Shown piece by piece: positions 1-11,527 of a stretch of 64,000 bases of DNA. The translations under genes were made by a program, and so were the position numbers. Below the pieces are notes generated by a model. That model was not told the DNA's origin. It did no database searches and saw only the letters and a program-made list of their open reading frames with translations. Position 1 is the first letter of the stretch, and the number at the start of each line of letters is the position of its first letter. The stretch is from Pyricularia pennisetigena (taxonomy: Eukaryota > Ascomycota > Sordariomycetes > Magnaporthales > Pyriculariaceae): positions 3,658,953-3,722,952 of the forward strand of contig NC_043741.1 of assembly GCF_004337985.1 (NCBI RefSeq). The letters run 5' to 3'.

Positions 1-1441
1 CTTTTCCACCGAGTTCCTTGAGGTTAACTACTGGCAGGTCATCATCTTTCTCCTCAGACAGAGCCTACCTATACCCAACGACTTCCGTAAAGAGTACCAT
101 ATCTTCAAAGAGTTCAACAGCCCAAGCATACACAATGTTGAGCTTCGAGAAGATCAAGAGGCCGTATACGTCAAGGTTGCAGAAGCCGGGGCCAAGATTT
201 TGAAACTATACAACCGTCTAAACCAGCGAGGAGTCGTGAACTATACTTATCTGGCCACGCACTACGTCTACATGTCAGGAATCTACTACCTCTATGCAAT
301 CTGGCACTCGGCTCAGGTCAGGAGCAATACTGTGAGTGTCGCCCCGCGAGGAAATTGTCAAATATCTATTCGAAATAAAAGGGAACGCATGAGGCTAACA
401 TCCTTGCGCACCTGTCTCCAGTTGCTCGATGAGATAAACGATACGATTGCAAGAGGGCACACTGTTTTCACTGCTCTCATCCCCAAATGTCCCCCCGCCG
501 AACGATGCAGAGACGCATTTGATCGAATGGCAAAAGCAACCGTCAAGAGGGCCATGATGCAGGGTGGTTTTGCACCAGCCCTCGTGCGGCAGGCGGAGAA
601 TGAACGACAACATCGCTTTCTACCAGAGGCTACTAGTCCAGCACATAGCCCACATGCACTTAAAAACGAGGAACGATGGTCGACACGAACCTACAGCCCA
701 ACAAACCTCCATCGGATCGGGGATGCAAGCAGTAACACACCTTACAGCCGCTCCCATTATCAAGAGGGCAGCTACATCGCCACACTACCGTCGCCTCCAG
801 GACACGCTTTGCGGCTACCACAGCCACGTTCGATGCATTGCGACGGCTTGATGAAGCTCGAGAACGAGGCATTTGGGCCTTCCATGCAACAATCAAGCAG
901 TCTCGACGGAAGCCTGGGCTCAATACGCCCGCACGACTCTCAAGGAGCCGGCGAGGACGTCAAAGCAGTCGCGACGGCTGCAGACGCTATGGTGTCGACA
1001 TTTTTCTCCCAGCAACAGACGCGGAGACACTCAGCTTCATCTCCCACCGGGGCGCCGAATCTACCGCCCCCACCCACGCATCTATTGAGACCGCACTCTG
1101 GATTGCCCAACGGAATGGAAGTGTTGATTGCTACGCCACAGATCCAGCTTCAGCCACAACACCATCATCGCCACCATCACCACCTTCCTCCAACGCCCAA
1201 CAGTTATCAGCCGGGAATGATGAACTGTGAGGAGCCGCAGGGAATGGACTTCATGCAGAGCCTTATGGCAGTGGCACCCCCCGGTAGCGATCCCTTCATG
1301 GATCTCCAGATGAACTTTGGCTTTGGTGCCGGCTGGGGAGGCCAGTATCAAGACTTTAGCGATGGATCACAGGTAGACCTTCTTGGAGGTTTCTGGGCCG
1401 ATAGACAGCAGGGTGGTTTTGCCGGTGGTGGGGGACTTTAA
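1..1441 (+). CDS. Zn2Cys6 transcription factor, CTF1/Far type, C-terminal part (5' truncated)
   Basis: The reading frame is already open at base 2 and runs to the stop at 1441, so the N-terminus with its zinc cluster lies outside the window. One intron fits at 332-421: 90 nt, donor GTGAGT, branch GGCTAAC, acceptor CAG. It is in frame and stop-free, and its removal gives a 449-residue fragment. The first ~150 residues look like the end of the fungal-specific transcription factor domain: an aromatic NYTYLATHYVYMSGIYYLYA stretch, then CPPAERCRDAFDRMAKATV, a pairing I know from the cutinase transcription factor 1 / FarA-FarB family, which controls fatty-acid and cutin catabolism. The remainder is low-complexity Ser/Pro/Gln-rich sequence, with a His-rich run near 1158-1185 and a Gly/Asp/Met-rich acidic tail that may act as an activation region. 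Family is fairly sure. Specific target genes are inference. Confidence 0.8.
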   Translation, partial: FSTEFLEVNYWQVIIFLLRQSLPIPNDFRKEYHIFKEFNSPSIHNVELREDQEAVYVKVAEAGAKILKLYNRLNQRGVVNYTYLATHYVYMSGIYYLYAIWHSAQVRSNTVSVAPRGNCQISIRNKRERMRLTSLRTCLQLLDEINDTIARGHTVFTALIPKCPPAERCRDAFDRMAKATVKRAMMQGGFAPALVRQAENERQHRFLPEATSPAHSPHALKNEERWSTRTYSPTNLHRIGDASSNTPYSRSHYQEGSYIATLPSPPGHALRLPQPRSMHCDGLMKLENEAFGPSMQQSSSLDGSLGSIRPHDSQGAGEDVKAVATAADAMVSTFFSQQQTRRHSASSPTGAPNLPPPPTHLLRPHSGLPNGMEVLIATPQIQLQPQHHHRHHHHLPPTPNSYQPGMMNCEEPQGMDFMQSLMAVAPPGSDPFMDLQMNFGFGAGWGGQYQDFSDGSQVDLLGGFWADRQQGGFAGGGGL

Positions 1442-2115
1442 GGCGTTTATCCAGCTTTTTTCTTTTTCTTTTTCTTTTTCTTTTTCTTTTTTGTATTCGT
1501 TCTGATCTACTTTCCCTCTTTTTTTTTCTTGGATATGCTGGCTATTGTTGTTTTTCATATACCCTTTGTGCGTGCCGGTGGATCTATTTGTCATGTTATG
1601 CTGTATTTTTGCGATTCTGGCTTAGGTCTCCATACGGCCGCTGGCTCATCGAAGCTACTGACGTACATAGCAGACGAAGAGGCGTCGACTCTGAACGCTT
1701 TTGAAATGAAGGCATCTTCACTCATGATGATTTAGTCTCAATCTATTAGCCCATGAAATATGGTTTGGTCGAACTAGCCTAGGCTCCCCAATATCTTTAG
1801 GCTGTTCGCCTGTGAAATTGGTACTTGGGGATAGGTAACAGAAAACTAACTCGGTCTTGAAGGAATACTCAATGAACCACCTAAAATTTTGATCTCTTCC
1901 CAGCAAGCAGAGTCATGAAAGAAACAAAGAAAAGAATTTATAACCCTCTGGATAAAATGAAAATCGACAGCTCGTCAATGGAAGAGAAAGAACTGTCAAA
2001 ACATTATAATATCGTAGACCACCAAGCCAAACACTGATATAATCTCATGATACTATCCTTTTGGTACGCATATCAACCGGTTGACTTGTCCCAAATGCCT
2101 TTGAGCTGCCTTAGC
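1442..2115. other. convergent intergenic stretch, no gene seen
   Basis: This is shared 3' flank between the convergent transcription factor and the membrane protein gene at 2116. It begins with a TTTTTC microsatellite. The open frames here are short and lack codon-like composition, so nothing else is supported. Confidence 0.6.
1456..1492 (+). repeat. TTTTTC hexanucleotide microsatellite
   Basis: About six copies of TTTTTC begin 15 bases after the transcription factor stop codon. The tract is pyrimidine-rich on the coding strand and probably lies in the 3' UTR. Confidence 0.8.
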
Positions 2116-3785
2116 TTAATTCTTACACTCGACGTCGCACTTGGTATCGCCATTGTCGTCCATTCCATTGCCGACATTCTCGGTGAAGCGAACAGATTTG
2201 GACTTGCCGGACGCGCGCTGAAACGAGTTGTTGAACTCTGCGAGTAGGTTTCCTTTCATGTATCTCATGCCATAGTTGGCATCCATTCCCCCGCCAATAG
2301 GTACGTTCTCAAGGCGAGATTCTGGGCCATGCATTTCAGCATCTTCCTCTGGGATATTATCAAGATGGGCGCTTGCATTGGCCATCGACCCAATGACATT
2401 TTTCCGGGCCTTCTCCACAGCCCTCTCCTTTGCAGACTCGTCCACCTCAGGTAGCAGGGCCGTGTCCATGGTCTCGATATCGGCGGCCGCGCTAGACGGA
2501 CCAGCATTTCTCTCCGATACTTGGATGCATGGCTTAGCACGGGCAAAGGCTGACCCGCCTGGCCTTAGTGCCTTGACCTTTGCTTGCTTCCGGACAAGCA
2601 AGGCTGATTTAAATCTCTGGGAAAAATAAACGGCTGCCCGAGCCCAGCTGCATACCACGATGGCCGGGAAGCAGAGCATGCACAGGAGAATGTCATATGG
2701 TTGCATCATATCCTCTTGCGAACAGATGACCCAGCGGGTCGTCAAGACCAAGCCGCTGCCCGCGCTGCGCTTGCATGAAGCACTAAAAAGATGTCAGTGC
2801 TACCCAAAGAGCTAGCAGAACTTGCTCTACATCATTAAAAGCATAGTGTAGACAAGTGTAGACACGAATCGTCAGAGAAAAAGGTTCACATACCAGAATC
2901 TTCCGCAGACTGCATCGGCCGAGCAGCAGCAGCTTTCACCCAAGCCTGCGGGGCTGTCAGTCGTTGGAATAGACGCATCAAGCTTGTCGAGTAGCGGGGC
3001 ATCAACTCCGAGGTTCCCATGATGGATACAATTGGACGCAGTCCGCTTTGCATTGGTGTAAGCAGTCGATCCGCTGCCGCTCCCTCGAAGTTCCTCGGAC
3101 GTGATGGATTCGAGATACTGATTGCGCGTACCGTTATCATCGTACATCTTCCATCCGTCCTGCATTCTGTCGCCGTCGCCGATGCCATTATGAAGATCGG
3201 CACTATCAAGCCCACTGGTCAAAGCAGTAGCGGGTTTATCAAATGGATAATCAGAGCTTTCGCTTGGCATGTTCTGGGCCTGATCATCCAGGTTGATGTA
3301 GATAGGCTTCAGTTGCAAGGTTGTGGCAACCTTGAAGTGTAGCGTATTGAAGATCCTGGGCATGAATACTAGGTCCAGCTTGTGCTGCATGAGCACAAAG
3401 ACCTTGTTGGACTTGGAATCAAAGCCTGGCAGTAGCCCATCGATAGTCAGTCTCGCATTCTCCAAAGAACTGGCTCCCAAGAAACAGACGCACCGGAACC
3501 CTCTGTCTTCCAGACTGTCTGAGGGAAAACGGCCCTCCTAACTCCGAAAAGAAGCTTGAGGGCTTCCCGGGAACTGAGATTGCCGGTCAGCGGGAGAGTG
3601 CAGCCCCGCAAGTCGGCAGGAGGTATATGAAAAAGCGGATGTGTGTAGGAGCAGTCTGGAGCATAGCTGCGGTCGATCATGATAGCCTGGGCATATGGTT
3701 GCAATCGGAGGAGCACCTCGAGAAAGTAGGCGCCCGCCCGCTCTACGAGGCGAGATGAAGTTTTGTCAGATTTGAAGCTTGACAT
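2116..3785 (-). CDS. unrecognised fungal protein with Cys-rich stretch and one membrane helix
   Basis: I do not recognise this family. Three exons fit: 3785-3494, 3425-2894 and 2782-2116. The introns have good signals (donors GTGCGT and GTATGT, a CTGAC branch in the first, acceptors CAG and TAG). The exons total 1491 nt, giving 496 residues. The N-terminal ~135 residues look folded and aromatic. The middle is Ser/Asp-rich. A cysteine cluster (CCC then CGRFCASCKRS) at about 258-280 directly precedes a hydrophobic helix at about 306-326. The C-terminal 170 residues are charged and probably disordered or cytosolic. No signal peptide is visible at the chosen ATG. The second splice rejoins the cysteine pattern, which supports the model. 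It could be a longer gene with further 5' exons, although none was seen. Confidence 0.6.
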
Positions 3786-5002
3786 GAGGGTTTATGGACT
3801 TAAATCGACAGGAAAAGGGGAGCAATGCCGCAAAGAGCAATACGTAGTGGAAAGCTGGCTATAAAGAAAAGACATGAGACTTACCAGGAGAATCAAATCC
3901 TACCATCTTGGCTTTCGAATCCGATAATGAAGGCGGCATTGCTTGTTGCCGTTGATGGATTGGCAAAGATAGTGAACGGCGATATTCCAACCAAGACTCG
4001 GAATACCACCTAAAAGTCGGTTTTTCGCGGACAAGCGGGATCTTAGATGCAAGTATAAGCCACAGGAATTCGAACCACTGACCTCAACGGTTTGGTTGAT
4101 AAAAGGTGAAGTTTTGGTAGATGGTGAATTCTCAAATTTTTGTTTCGTGCGTACCTAGTGTGCTGGGCACTGGAAAACAAACCCGCCTGGATCTGGGCCA
4201 GCAGCCTTTTGAAAGATTCCCTGTGTGGGATGCCGTCTCAAGTATGCTCCTGCCGTTTTGCCCGGGAGGAATGTAGTTTTTTGAGGGGCAAGAGCCCAGT
4301 TGCGGCCACTTCCGACTTGTACACACTTTCTCTTTTGACTGAGACTCTGCACACCTGCTTCAACTTGATACAATGGAATTCGGTATCTGCACCCGAGATG
4401 ACATGGGCGGAGGATTCCCACCGAGCCAAAAGAAAAACAAAAAAAAAAAAAAAAGTGCCAATGTATAACTTAGGAAGATAGGTGAATAGGAGGTATGTAT
4501 GTAATGATATAATGATAGGATATCACATAAAATGTCAGGTACATCACTTGACTTGGGTACTCTGATACCCCCGAACCCCTGGACTAGGAAGCCCCTTTAA
4601 CTCCAGGCGGATCAGGGGTAGACAGACAAAACAGAAATCCTATCTCTGAAGTGTAGCCAACAATGCCAATCTTGGAAACGAGACCAAAGAATATAGAAAA
4701 GCTGAGAAAAGAAGGATACAGTCGTAAAAAAAAAATAAAAATAAAAAATAAAAACTGCATGCGCTATCCTCCAATGCCAATGCTTTCCAGACCTAATCGG
4801 CTTCCTCAGGTCACCGGTCAGCCCAGCCTTAAGCGCTAATTGCTCTTGATACCAACATCCGAGAGAAAGTAGCGGTATCCAAGAAAGACGAAAAAAAAAA
4901 AGACACATTCAAATATACAACTTGTTCAGTAGCCCAAGAAACCAAGAAGAAAACTAATGAAAAAGAAGAAACCAAGCCCATCAACTGCTCAACAAAATAC
5001 AA
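3786..5002. other. intergenic stretch, no gene seen
   Basis: This is 1.2 kb between two genes transcribed leftwards, so it holds the promoter of the gene ending at 3785 and the 3' flank of the gene at 5003. It contains A-rich tracts near 4437-4454 and 4727-4754 and an isolated tRNA B-box-like string near 4055 without the rest of a tRNA. No coding exon is convincing. Confidence 0.55.
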
Positions 5003-5788
5003 CTACCTCCTCCTCGATTCGCTGTACCTCCTCTCTTCGTACGCGCTCGATCCTCGCCTACTCCGATGCCTCCTCTGCCCCGGCGACCTCGACCTCTCCT
5101 CGATAACGACAACTTCATCCTCGCTGCTCTCATCGTCGCTATGAACAATTCTCGGCCCGGGCACAGGCACGCCATAAGTGGGACCGCCCGTCGGCGGCCG
5201 ACTCCCCGAGATCCTGCGCGAGGTGGACGACTCCACGACGACGCGCTCGACGTGGGGCCTGCCACGTGGACCCAGGTCCGAGGTCTCGTCCACAACGACT
5301 GGGACCACGCGCGCCGGCCGCGAGGTCGACGTGGTGCGTACCTCGATCCTGCTGCCGCGCCGGCGGCTGTGGTGTCGCGACGAGTGGCGGTGGTGCGAGT
5401 GGCCGCGAGTCTTCCTTGTCACGACCGACGACGTCCCTCCGTACGAACTCGTCGTCTCCGCAATGGCCGGGTTGCCGAGGTTGATGCACGTGTAGATAAT
5501 CCAGAGGATGAGCAGGAACCCAGCCAATGACCCCAGCGTGATTCCCACCACAGTGCCGGGGTCTGGACCAGTGACGGTATATCCACCCGGGACGGTCTGG
5601 ACCGGCACCGTCTGCACCGATTGTGGGTTTTGTTGTCGAGCGAGGATGCGGCTGGGTGAGTTCTCGATCGCTTGTGAGCGAGTAAATGTTTTGGATGCTG
5701 CGTCGGCTACATAACGGGCGGCGCCGCCGAGCGACTGCACTGCTCGGGTGCGAACCGATTCGGCGACTGTTGATATTAGAGGAGCCAT
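5003..5788 (-). CDS. single-pass membrane protein with Arg/Ser/His-rich tail
   Basis: This is an intronless 261-residue protein. I chose the ATG at 5788 rather than the longer open frame starting at 6019, because the residues before it read like untranslated leader and conserved-looking sequence starts at MAPLISTVAES. One strong transmembrane helix lies at about 79-104 (GTVVGITLGSLAGFLLILWI), preceded by a Gln/Pro/Val-rich segment and followed by a basic His/Arg/Ser stretch. Acidic and RS-like repeats sit near the C-terminus. Without a cleavable signal peptide the orientation is uncertain; the basic side following the helix is probably cytosolic. Proteins of this shape are common orphans in Sordariomycetes. 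No function can be assigned. The coding strand is markedly GC-rich. Confidence 0.75.
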   Translation of the reverse strand: MAPLISTVAESVRTRAVQSLGGAARYVADAASKTFTRSQAIENSPSRILARQQNPQSVQTVPVQTVPGGYTVTGPDPGTVVGITLGSLAGFLLILWIIYTCINLGNPAIAETTSSYGGTSSVVTRKTRGHSHHRHSSRHHSRRRGSRIEVRTTSTSRPARVVPVVVDETSDLGPRGRPHVERVVVESSTSRRISGSRPPTGGPTYGVPVPGPRIVHSDDESSEDEVVVIEERSRSPGQRRHRSRRGSSAYEERRYSESRRR

Positions 5789-7009
5789 GGTGACAGGATG
5801 GCTGCGAAATGGGCACGGTCGCACCGGCCGGCCGTGCGATGGATCGAATGAAGGTCGAGAACTGATGGGATGAACTAGTTCCTTTGAGGTTATTTCCCTG
5901 ATTCGTATTTGGGACGAACACCTTTGGCAAGCTGACAAAAGAAACAACAAAAAAACAAAGACAGAATGGCGTCCAAAAGCCGACCAACTTTCGTTCGTCT
6001 GTGTTCGAATTCGCGCCAAGAATTTTGTCGCAATCCAACGCTTTTGTTAATCCCTCTTCTTGAGTTGTGTTGCGCCTTATCGAGGGCTTGACCCCAGCGA
6101 GGTAAGCTACGTAGGTTGCTGTGTGCTTCTGCGCGCGCCCTAAAGACGGTTCGAAAGACGGCGGCGATGGCCACAGCCACTAATGTACGATGGACGACGG
6201 CTTGTCATGCCAAGGCAATGATTTTTTTTTTTTTTTTCTTCCGAAGAAAAAAAAATTGGAGCTTGAATCGATTCGAGCACAATGAGCGGATTGGAGACAA
6301 AGCTTGTGCAGGAAAACACATGTATCAAGTACACACTCTGTCTCACTGTCACTCCATTTCGAGATTTGGGATTGGGAACTTTGCAGCGGGGTGGACCTCG
6401 ACCGTTACCAGTTCTGGTTGCCACGGTGCCCAGGAGCGAGCCACAAGACAAGGGAGGGAGTTCGGACCTCGAGCCAAGGGGGTGTTCTCTGGCCGCCCCA
6501 CACTTTGGTCTGGCACGCAACCAATCAGCCATGGATCCAGTAAATTTTAGGTTTCTATTGTATGCGGTCAACAAGTCTATACGACGCGGCTACTACCCAC
6601 TTGGGCCGAACGAACCCTACGAAGTAGGATACTGTACGGAGCGGAATGTCTCGCATTGCATTGCATCTGTGCGCACCAAAAGACGTTTGTCTAGTTAACG
6701 ACGAGACACGGGTCGTTCATTAATTAACCTGGAAAGTCATCAGATGCTCGCTGAGCAGACATTCTCCTCCAAATTCATCCCGCCCAAAGTTAGGTAGGTA
6801 CTTTATCTAGTCTAATGTAGCACCCATATAAATACACGTCCGGCCCATACTCGTCCCGCCATCAATGATAGTAGTTGTAAGTAGGATATATAATAACAAT
6901 AGGTTGCCCCGATGACAAAACATCTGTGTTGCTTTTTTATGTGCCTCCTCCGTTGTGATGCCGCCAGAACCAACAACGATGGTCCTCCATTGGTATCATT
7001 TTCCTGGTG
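5789..7009. other. intergenic stretch, no gene seen
   Basis: This is 1.2 kb between the membrane protein start and the TSC1 stop, both on the minus strand. It includes a T tract near 6222-6238 facing an A tract, and a CCAAT pentamer near 6520. A 138-codon plus-strand frame (6282-6698) shows no domain or splice support and was not called. Confidence 0.55.
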
Positions 7010-10000
7010 TTATCCAAAACCGCGGATGCTCCTGATACCGCTGGGTTTCTTATCCTTTTTGTCCTGGTCGTCCTTCTTTTTATCCTTCCTTTCTTTCCGA
7101 ATCGTATTTTGAACACCGCCTACATTCTATGTCAGCACTGGCACCAAGACGCAATGAGATTATGGTCAAAAAGAGAGCAGGACTACAAACCTCTTGGGTA
7201 AATTCGTTCGGCTTGAGGGCTGGTGCTGCTTGCTCCCACCTCAGCCTTGGACGGAGTGTCAGGTCGGTGCACGATGGTGCCTGTAGATGTCCCCGACCCA
7301 AAACTCCCCAACCGGCTGAGATCGTTTGAATCCGGGTCCGGACTCGCCTTCTGCGTTCGTGCGCGCTGGCTTAACGAAGGCCCGACTATGGCTGATACTT
7401 GGGCGTCTGCCTCGGCAGATCCAGAGAATTCTTGCCTTTTATGCACTCTCTCGCTCAATGTCTTCTCTAGAAGTTGCGATTGCAGTTTCGTGTGCCGTCG
7501 GAGCAATTCGTTGTACTGCTTCTGTACCTCGACCTGCTTTGCCCGACTGGCTGCAATTGCGCCCTCAAACATTGCCTTCAACTCTTCGCTGCCTTTGCCT
7601 CCGCTTCTCTTCAGCGCCTCGGCTAGCTTGGCGTTGAGGACCACAATCTGAGACTGGAACTGATCCCTGGTGACCTGCAGTTCGTTATCTAGCGACGTCA
7701 CCTTCATTTCCAGAATGCCGGCCCTGTGCTCTGCCTCTGCCGCAGCATTCAGCCTTGCCTCCGTCTCCATCTGTTTTGCTTGGTAATCTCTCTCGGACGC
7801 CAACAAACGATCGAGTTCAGCGCGAAGCCTGGTCATCTCTGCCATGTTGATCTCAAGCGACTGCATTGCCTGGGCTGCGTTCAGTTCCTTGACCTCAGCC
7901 TCGCCCACCATAGCTCTCAGCTTTTCACACTCCTCTTTTGCCGAGTTCAATTCGCGCTGAAGTGACTCAATTTCCGAGAGTTTGGCCTTCATATCGGTCT
8001 TCAGATTTCTGAGCTTGGTTGATAATTCGGCTTCCCACTTGTGTGCGAGAACTCGGCTTTTCTCCGAGTCCTTCTTGACTTGCAACTCGACACGTTTTGC
8101 CTCATCCAGACGGTGCTTCAGATTGCGATTGTTCATGATGAGGTTTTGGGTTTCCGCCTCGGTTGCCGCTTCTTTCATATGCATCCTTCGCAGCTCGCCT
8201 ATGTGTGCCATGTGCTGGTGCTTCATATAACGTTCGAAATGAAGATCGTTCCTCAGTACCATTATCTGGCGCTGAAGAATAGCTACCTCGTTGCCACCAG
8301 CGGGCAGAGGAGAGCGAAGAGAATGTTGCGAGGCAAGCGCCGAGACCATTGGCCGCTCTGAGATGGATTCCTGATGGCTAAGTGATAGGGAAGGCACACT
8401 GTCATTGGCAAGAGACTGGCCTATGCTTGATTTGATCTTGTTTGACCGTATCAAGTCTTGGAGATGGGACTGCGACGGTGATGATAACAGCAATGGTGGC
8501 AATGTCGGACTGTCAACACTCGCCCTGTTGTCGAACGACTCTCGAAATGAAGGATGGCTTGACTGCGAGCTCTGCCTGACTGAAGAGTGCGCTCGGTCTC
8601 CGGCAGGCGAGTCCATGGAGGTCGAGTTGTTTTGCCGCCACGAAGCGCTGTGTGAGCCCTGGGTTGGTGAGAGTACTCCAGAAGCGCTCAACTGGGCGAG
8701 TCCATAGCCACCCTTCTCCGCATCATCATGGAGGTTGCTCGAAGCTCCCCCAAGTGGCACGGGTGCATTGTGATCCATCTCTGCTGTGCTCGAGACACAA
8801 AGTGCCATACACTCGGCTACTACCACAGCCGGTTCACTTTTCAACCACCGACCAAAGTCCGTTTTCTCTGTCTCGACGGTCAAAGTGTAGAAATTAGGAT
8901 GCAAGAGATGGACCTGCCTGAACCTCTCGGACCGATATCTCATCTCAGATGGTTGAACGTCGATGTCATTTGGGTTAGTTGCATTGACATGTCGAAGCCA
9001 TCGCTGTGGCTTTCGGATGTATTCGGTAAAGTTGATGGGATAAAGCCCGTAGAGAATCGTAAAGTAGTTCAGGAGCTGAGGAATATCAGTACCCTCCATC
9101 TCTGGCGAGAATGGCAGGACTTCCCACGCCTCGTCGTCTTCTTCCGACTCAAAGTTGGGCTGTGGCTCGGCAGCATCATGGGATCGTTCCCTATCCCAAA
9201 AGAGCAATCTCGCGTATATGTTGAACAGAGTTGGCAAGTGTGGAACGAGAGAGCTGGGGAAGTTCGGGAGTAGCATGGTAAGAGCTGTCAAGGTCAGGCT
9301 GATGGCTGTTGTTGATTTGTCCCTTTGCAAAGAAGTAAACATCTTCTTGAGCAGCGAGGCCTCGGCTGCTAGGTGCAGGTGTGGTGGTTGACTTTGTATA
9401 AACTCGCAAAGTATGGTACTTGCCCGTGTTCGGAACTCCGCCTTGGTGAAAAATGGTTCGACAATTTCCATGAAGAGCTGATGCGATGTCTATCAGCAAC
9501 TTTGCCCACCAGCTGTCATCAAGCCAGAGTTGGTCAAAAGCTAGATTAGAATGTATACCTTTGGCGATTTCTTTCCCCAACCTAGCATCATGTCTCGTAT
9601 CCTGTTCTCCTTGAACCTGGTTGCAGGGTCCGCGCTCTGCCACAATACATGCGAATATTGCATCCAGCGCTCAAGGCAGCGCCCCATGATATTTGCTGTG
9701 CCGTCGCGGTCTTCTCCGCTAGACTTCATGACGCTCTCATAGTTGGCGTAAACCTCTCTCGTAAGAGCCTTGTTCTGCCATATGTGATCGAGAACGTCAT
9801 CGACAAGCACATCAAACCAGTGGGCGGCGCGAGGCGAAGTCCATAACTTCGGGCGTATGGATCTTAGGATGGCTATGAATGGTGCGATCCGTGAAGCTTG
9901 TCCGTGGACGAGCTTTTGGTAGAGCTGGAGGAGCTCCTCCTGTAGCCGTTCGTCGGCCGCATCATCCTGCCTGTCGTGCTTCGTCCGGTAGGCCTCGATC

Positions 10001-10240
10001 ACATGAGTGATATCGTCTGGGAGAGGAAACGCCGGAGATGGACCAGAGAGATAAGTCGTGAGAGCCTTGGTAAGCTCTTTGGTTGACCTGAGGACAAGTT
10101 AGGCCAGTCAGCGTTTTGCTCAGTGCAAGGATTTCGGCCGGTCATCGGTTCCGCTTAACCGATGCTGCGCGACCGACGCCGTTGCTAGCCTGCCCGACAG
10201 ATCACGAAGGTCGACTTTCCACTTACGCTGTGGTGGCCAT
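7010..10240 (-). CDS. TSC1: hamartin (tuberous sclerosis complex subunit TSC1) homologue
   Basis: Four exons fit: 10240-10227 (only 14 nt), 10087-9559, 9477-7191 and 7119-7010. The introns have donors GTAAGT, GTATAC and GTTTGT, with branch sites such as GTGCTGAC in the last. The coding length is 2940 nt, giving 979 residues. The N-terminal ~400 residues are the helical hamartin core (KLFMEIVEPFF, LLNYFTILYGLYPINFTEYI). A Ser-rich linker follows, then a long coiled coil at about 580-865 and a Lys-rich tail ending in SGIRSIRGFG. TSC1 scaffolds TSC2, the GAP for Rheb, and so restrains TORC1 at the vacuole under poor nutrition. Budding yeast lacks this complex; fission yeast and filamentous fungi have it. 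TSC2 is not in the window. The length is close to fungal relatives. The last exon was chosen because the other phase loses the basic tail. Confidence 0.9.
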
Positions 10241-11527
10241 TGCATCTGATGTTACAGAGACTTAGGTTCGGGGAGCGCCCCGCCGCGAGCTGATTTATTG
10301 CCTGAGTCGCCGTTCGAGCCAGAGAACGGGCGGATCATGTCACCGGCAGTAAAATTCCCCACACAGTGACTGCGGGACTGGTAGTAAGACGAGACGGTAG
10401 GTTTCATGAGTCTGGTAATGTAAGGTTGAACGCTCATCTGCCGTAATCAGATCTCGTTCAAAAGAGATTAGTCGCCTACATAATCGCACACAGGTCACAC
10501 TACCCAGCACCGAGTCGGAGCTTGAATTTACTTCCGCGCGTTTATTCCAAGGTGCACGAGACTCGAATTTCGCGGCACAGCACTGACAGCGGCAGGTTAC
10601 ACTGTGACGATTCAATTGGTACTGTGGTGATCAGGCAAGGATGAGCTCATTGGCCGGCCAAACAGGGTTGCTGCTGCCGTGGCGGACCCCCCTCAGGCGT
10701 GCCTTGTTCTGTCCCGCCCTACCCCGCGTTCTTTGTGGAGCTTCAATGCTCCTCCCGTGCAGCGACCCGCCACATCGCCTCGACCCACTAGCACTAGGTA
10801 CGATATGATCAGGAGACTGAGAGCTTTGTTCGATGGGTGCAGGGATGTATGTATGCGTGAAGCTGTGCCGATGGGGTGATTTATGGCAAGATATGTTTGA
10901 TAGCTACTAGTAATTGAAGCACTGCTGGGATTTTTCATCTTTTGTACGAGCCGTTCCACAACGGTTCAAGCCACTTCTTGAGCTCCGATGACAAGTTGCA
11001 AAACCAACCATCATTGGGCAGAAAGAAGTGCGGGCAGCTAGCATTGAGTTTGAAAGACGTGTCCGATGTCGTTGTAGATCCATCCCCGCCCAGGGACCTG
11101 GCGTCAGAGCTTGATGTGGTCATACTACCAGCTGAGATGTGGGGTAAGTACATGTAAGGCAGGTACTGGGAAGGGCAGTCATAGGTACAGAGGAATGCGC
11201 TATGCACAACACAACTGAGCGTCTCTGCTAGGTACCGTACTTGTCCAAGGCAGGCAAAGTAGGCTGATTATCCGAGCTGCTCCAGGTAGCTCCGTCGATT
11301 GTTAAAAAGCTGTTCAATCCCTCTCTTCTGCCGCAGATTTGTTCCGAACCCCCGTTCCTTCCATCTCTAACCAAGCTTCTCCTTCAACAACCAGACCATA
11401 ACGCCCAACACGCGCATTTGATAATCTCAGCCATTCCTCACTACTTCTCAGATCCACGTCCCTGGGAACTCAACTGCATTGCATTAATCACTTAGCCTTA
11501 AGATTCATAATCACATCACCACCCACT
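10241..11527. other. divergent promoter region between TSC1 and the DJ-1-like gene
   Basis: This 1.3 kb stretch lies between two divergently transcribed genes and must contain both promoters. It is mixed in composition, with a pyrimidine-rich stretch at 11310-11460 just before the DJ-1-like start. No open frame inside it shows domain or splice support. Confidence 0.6.

Noticed and set aside
4040..4110. Minus-strand GGTTCGAATTCC resembling a tRNA B-box
   Set aside because: No A-box, no anticodon arm and the T-stem does not pair, so no tRNA gene is supported.
6282..6698. 138-codon plus-strand frame between two minus-strand genes
   Set aside because: No domain, no conserved-looking segment and no splice sites.
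9541..9570. Apparent 18-nt intron in TSC1
   Set aside because: Too short and it puts the following exon out of frame; the 81-nt intron 9478-9558 restores the conserved sequence.
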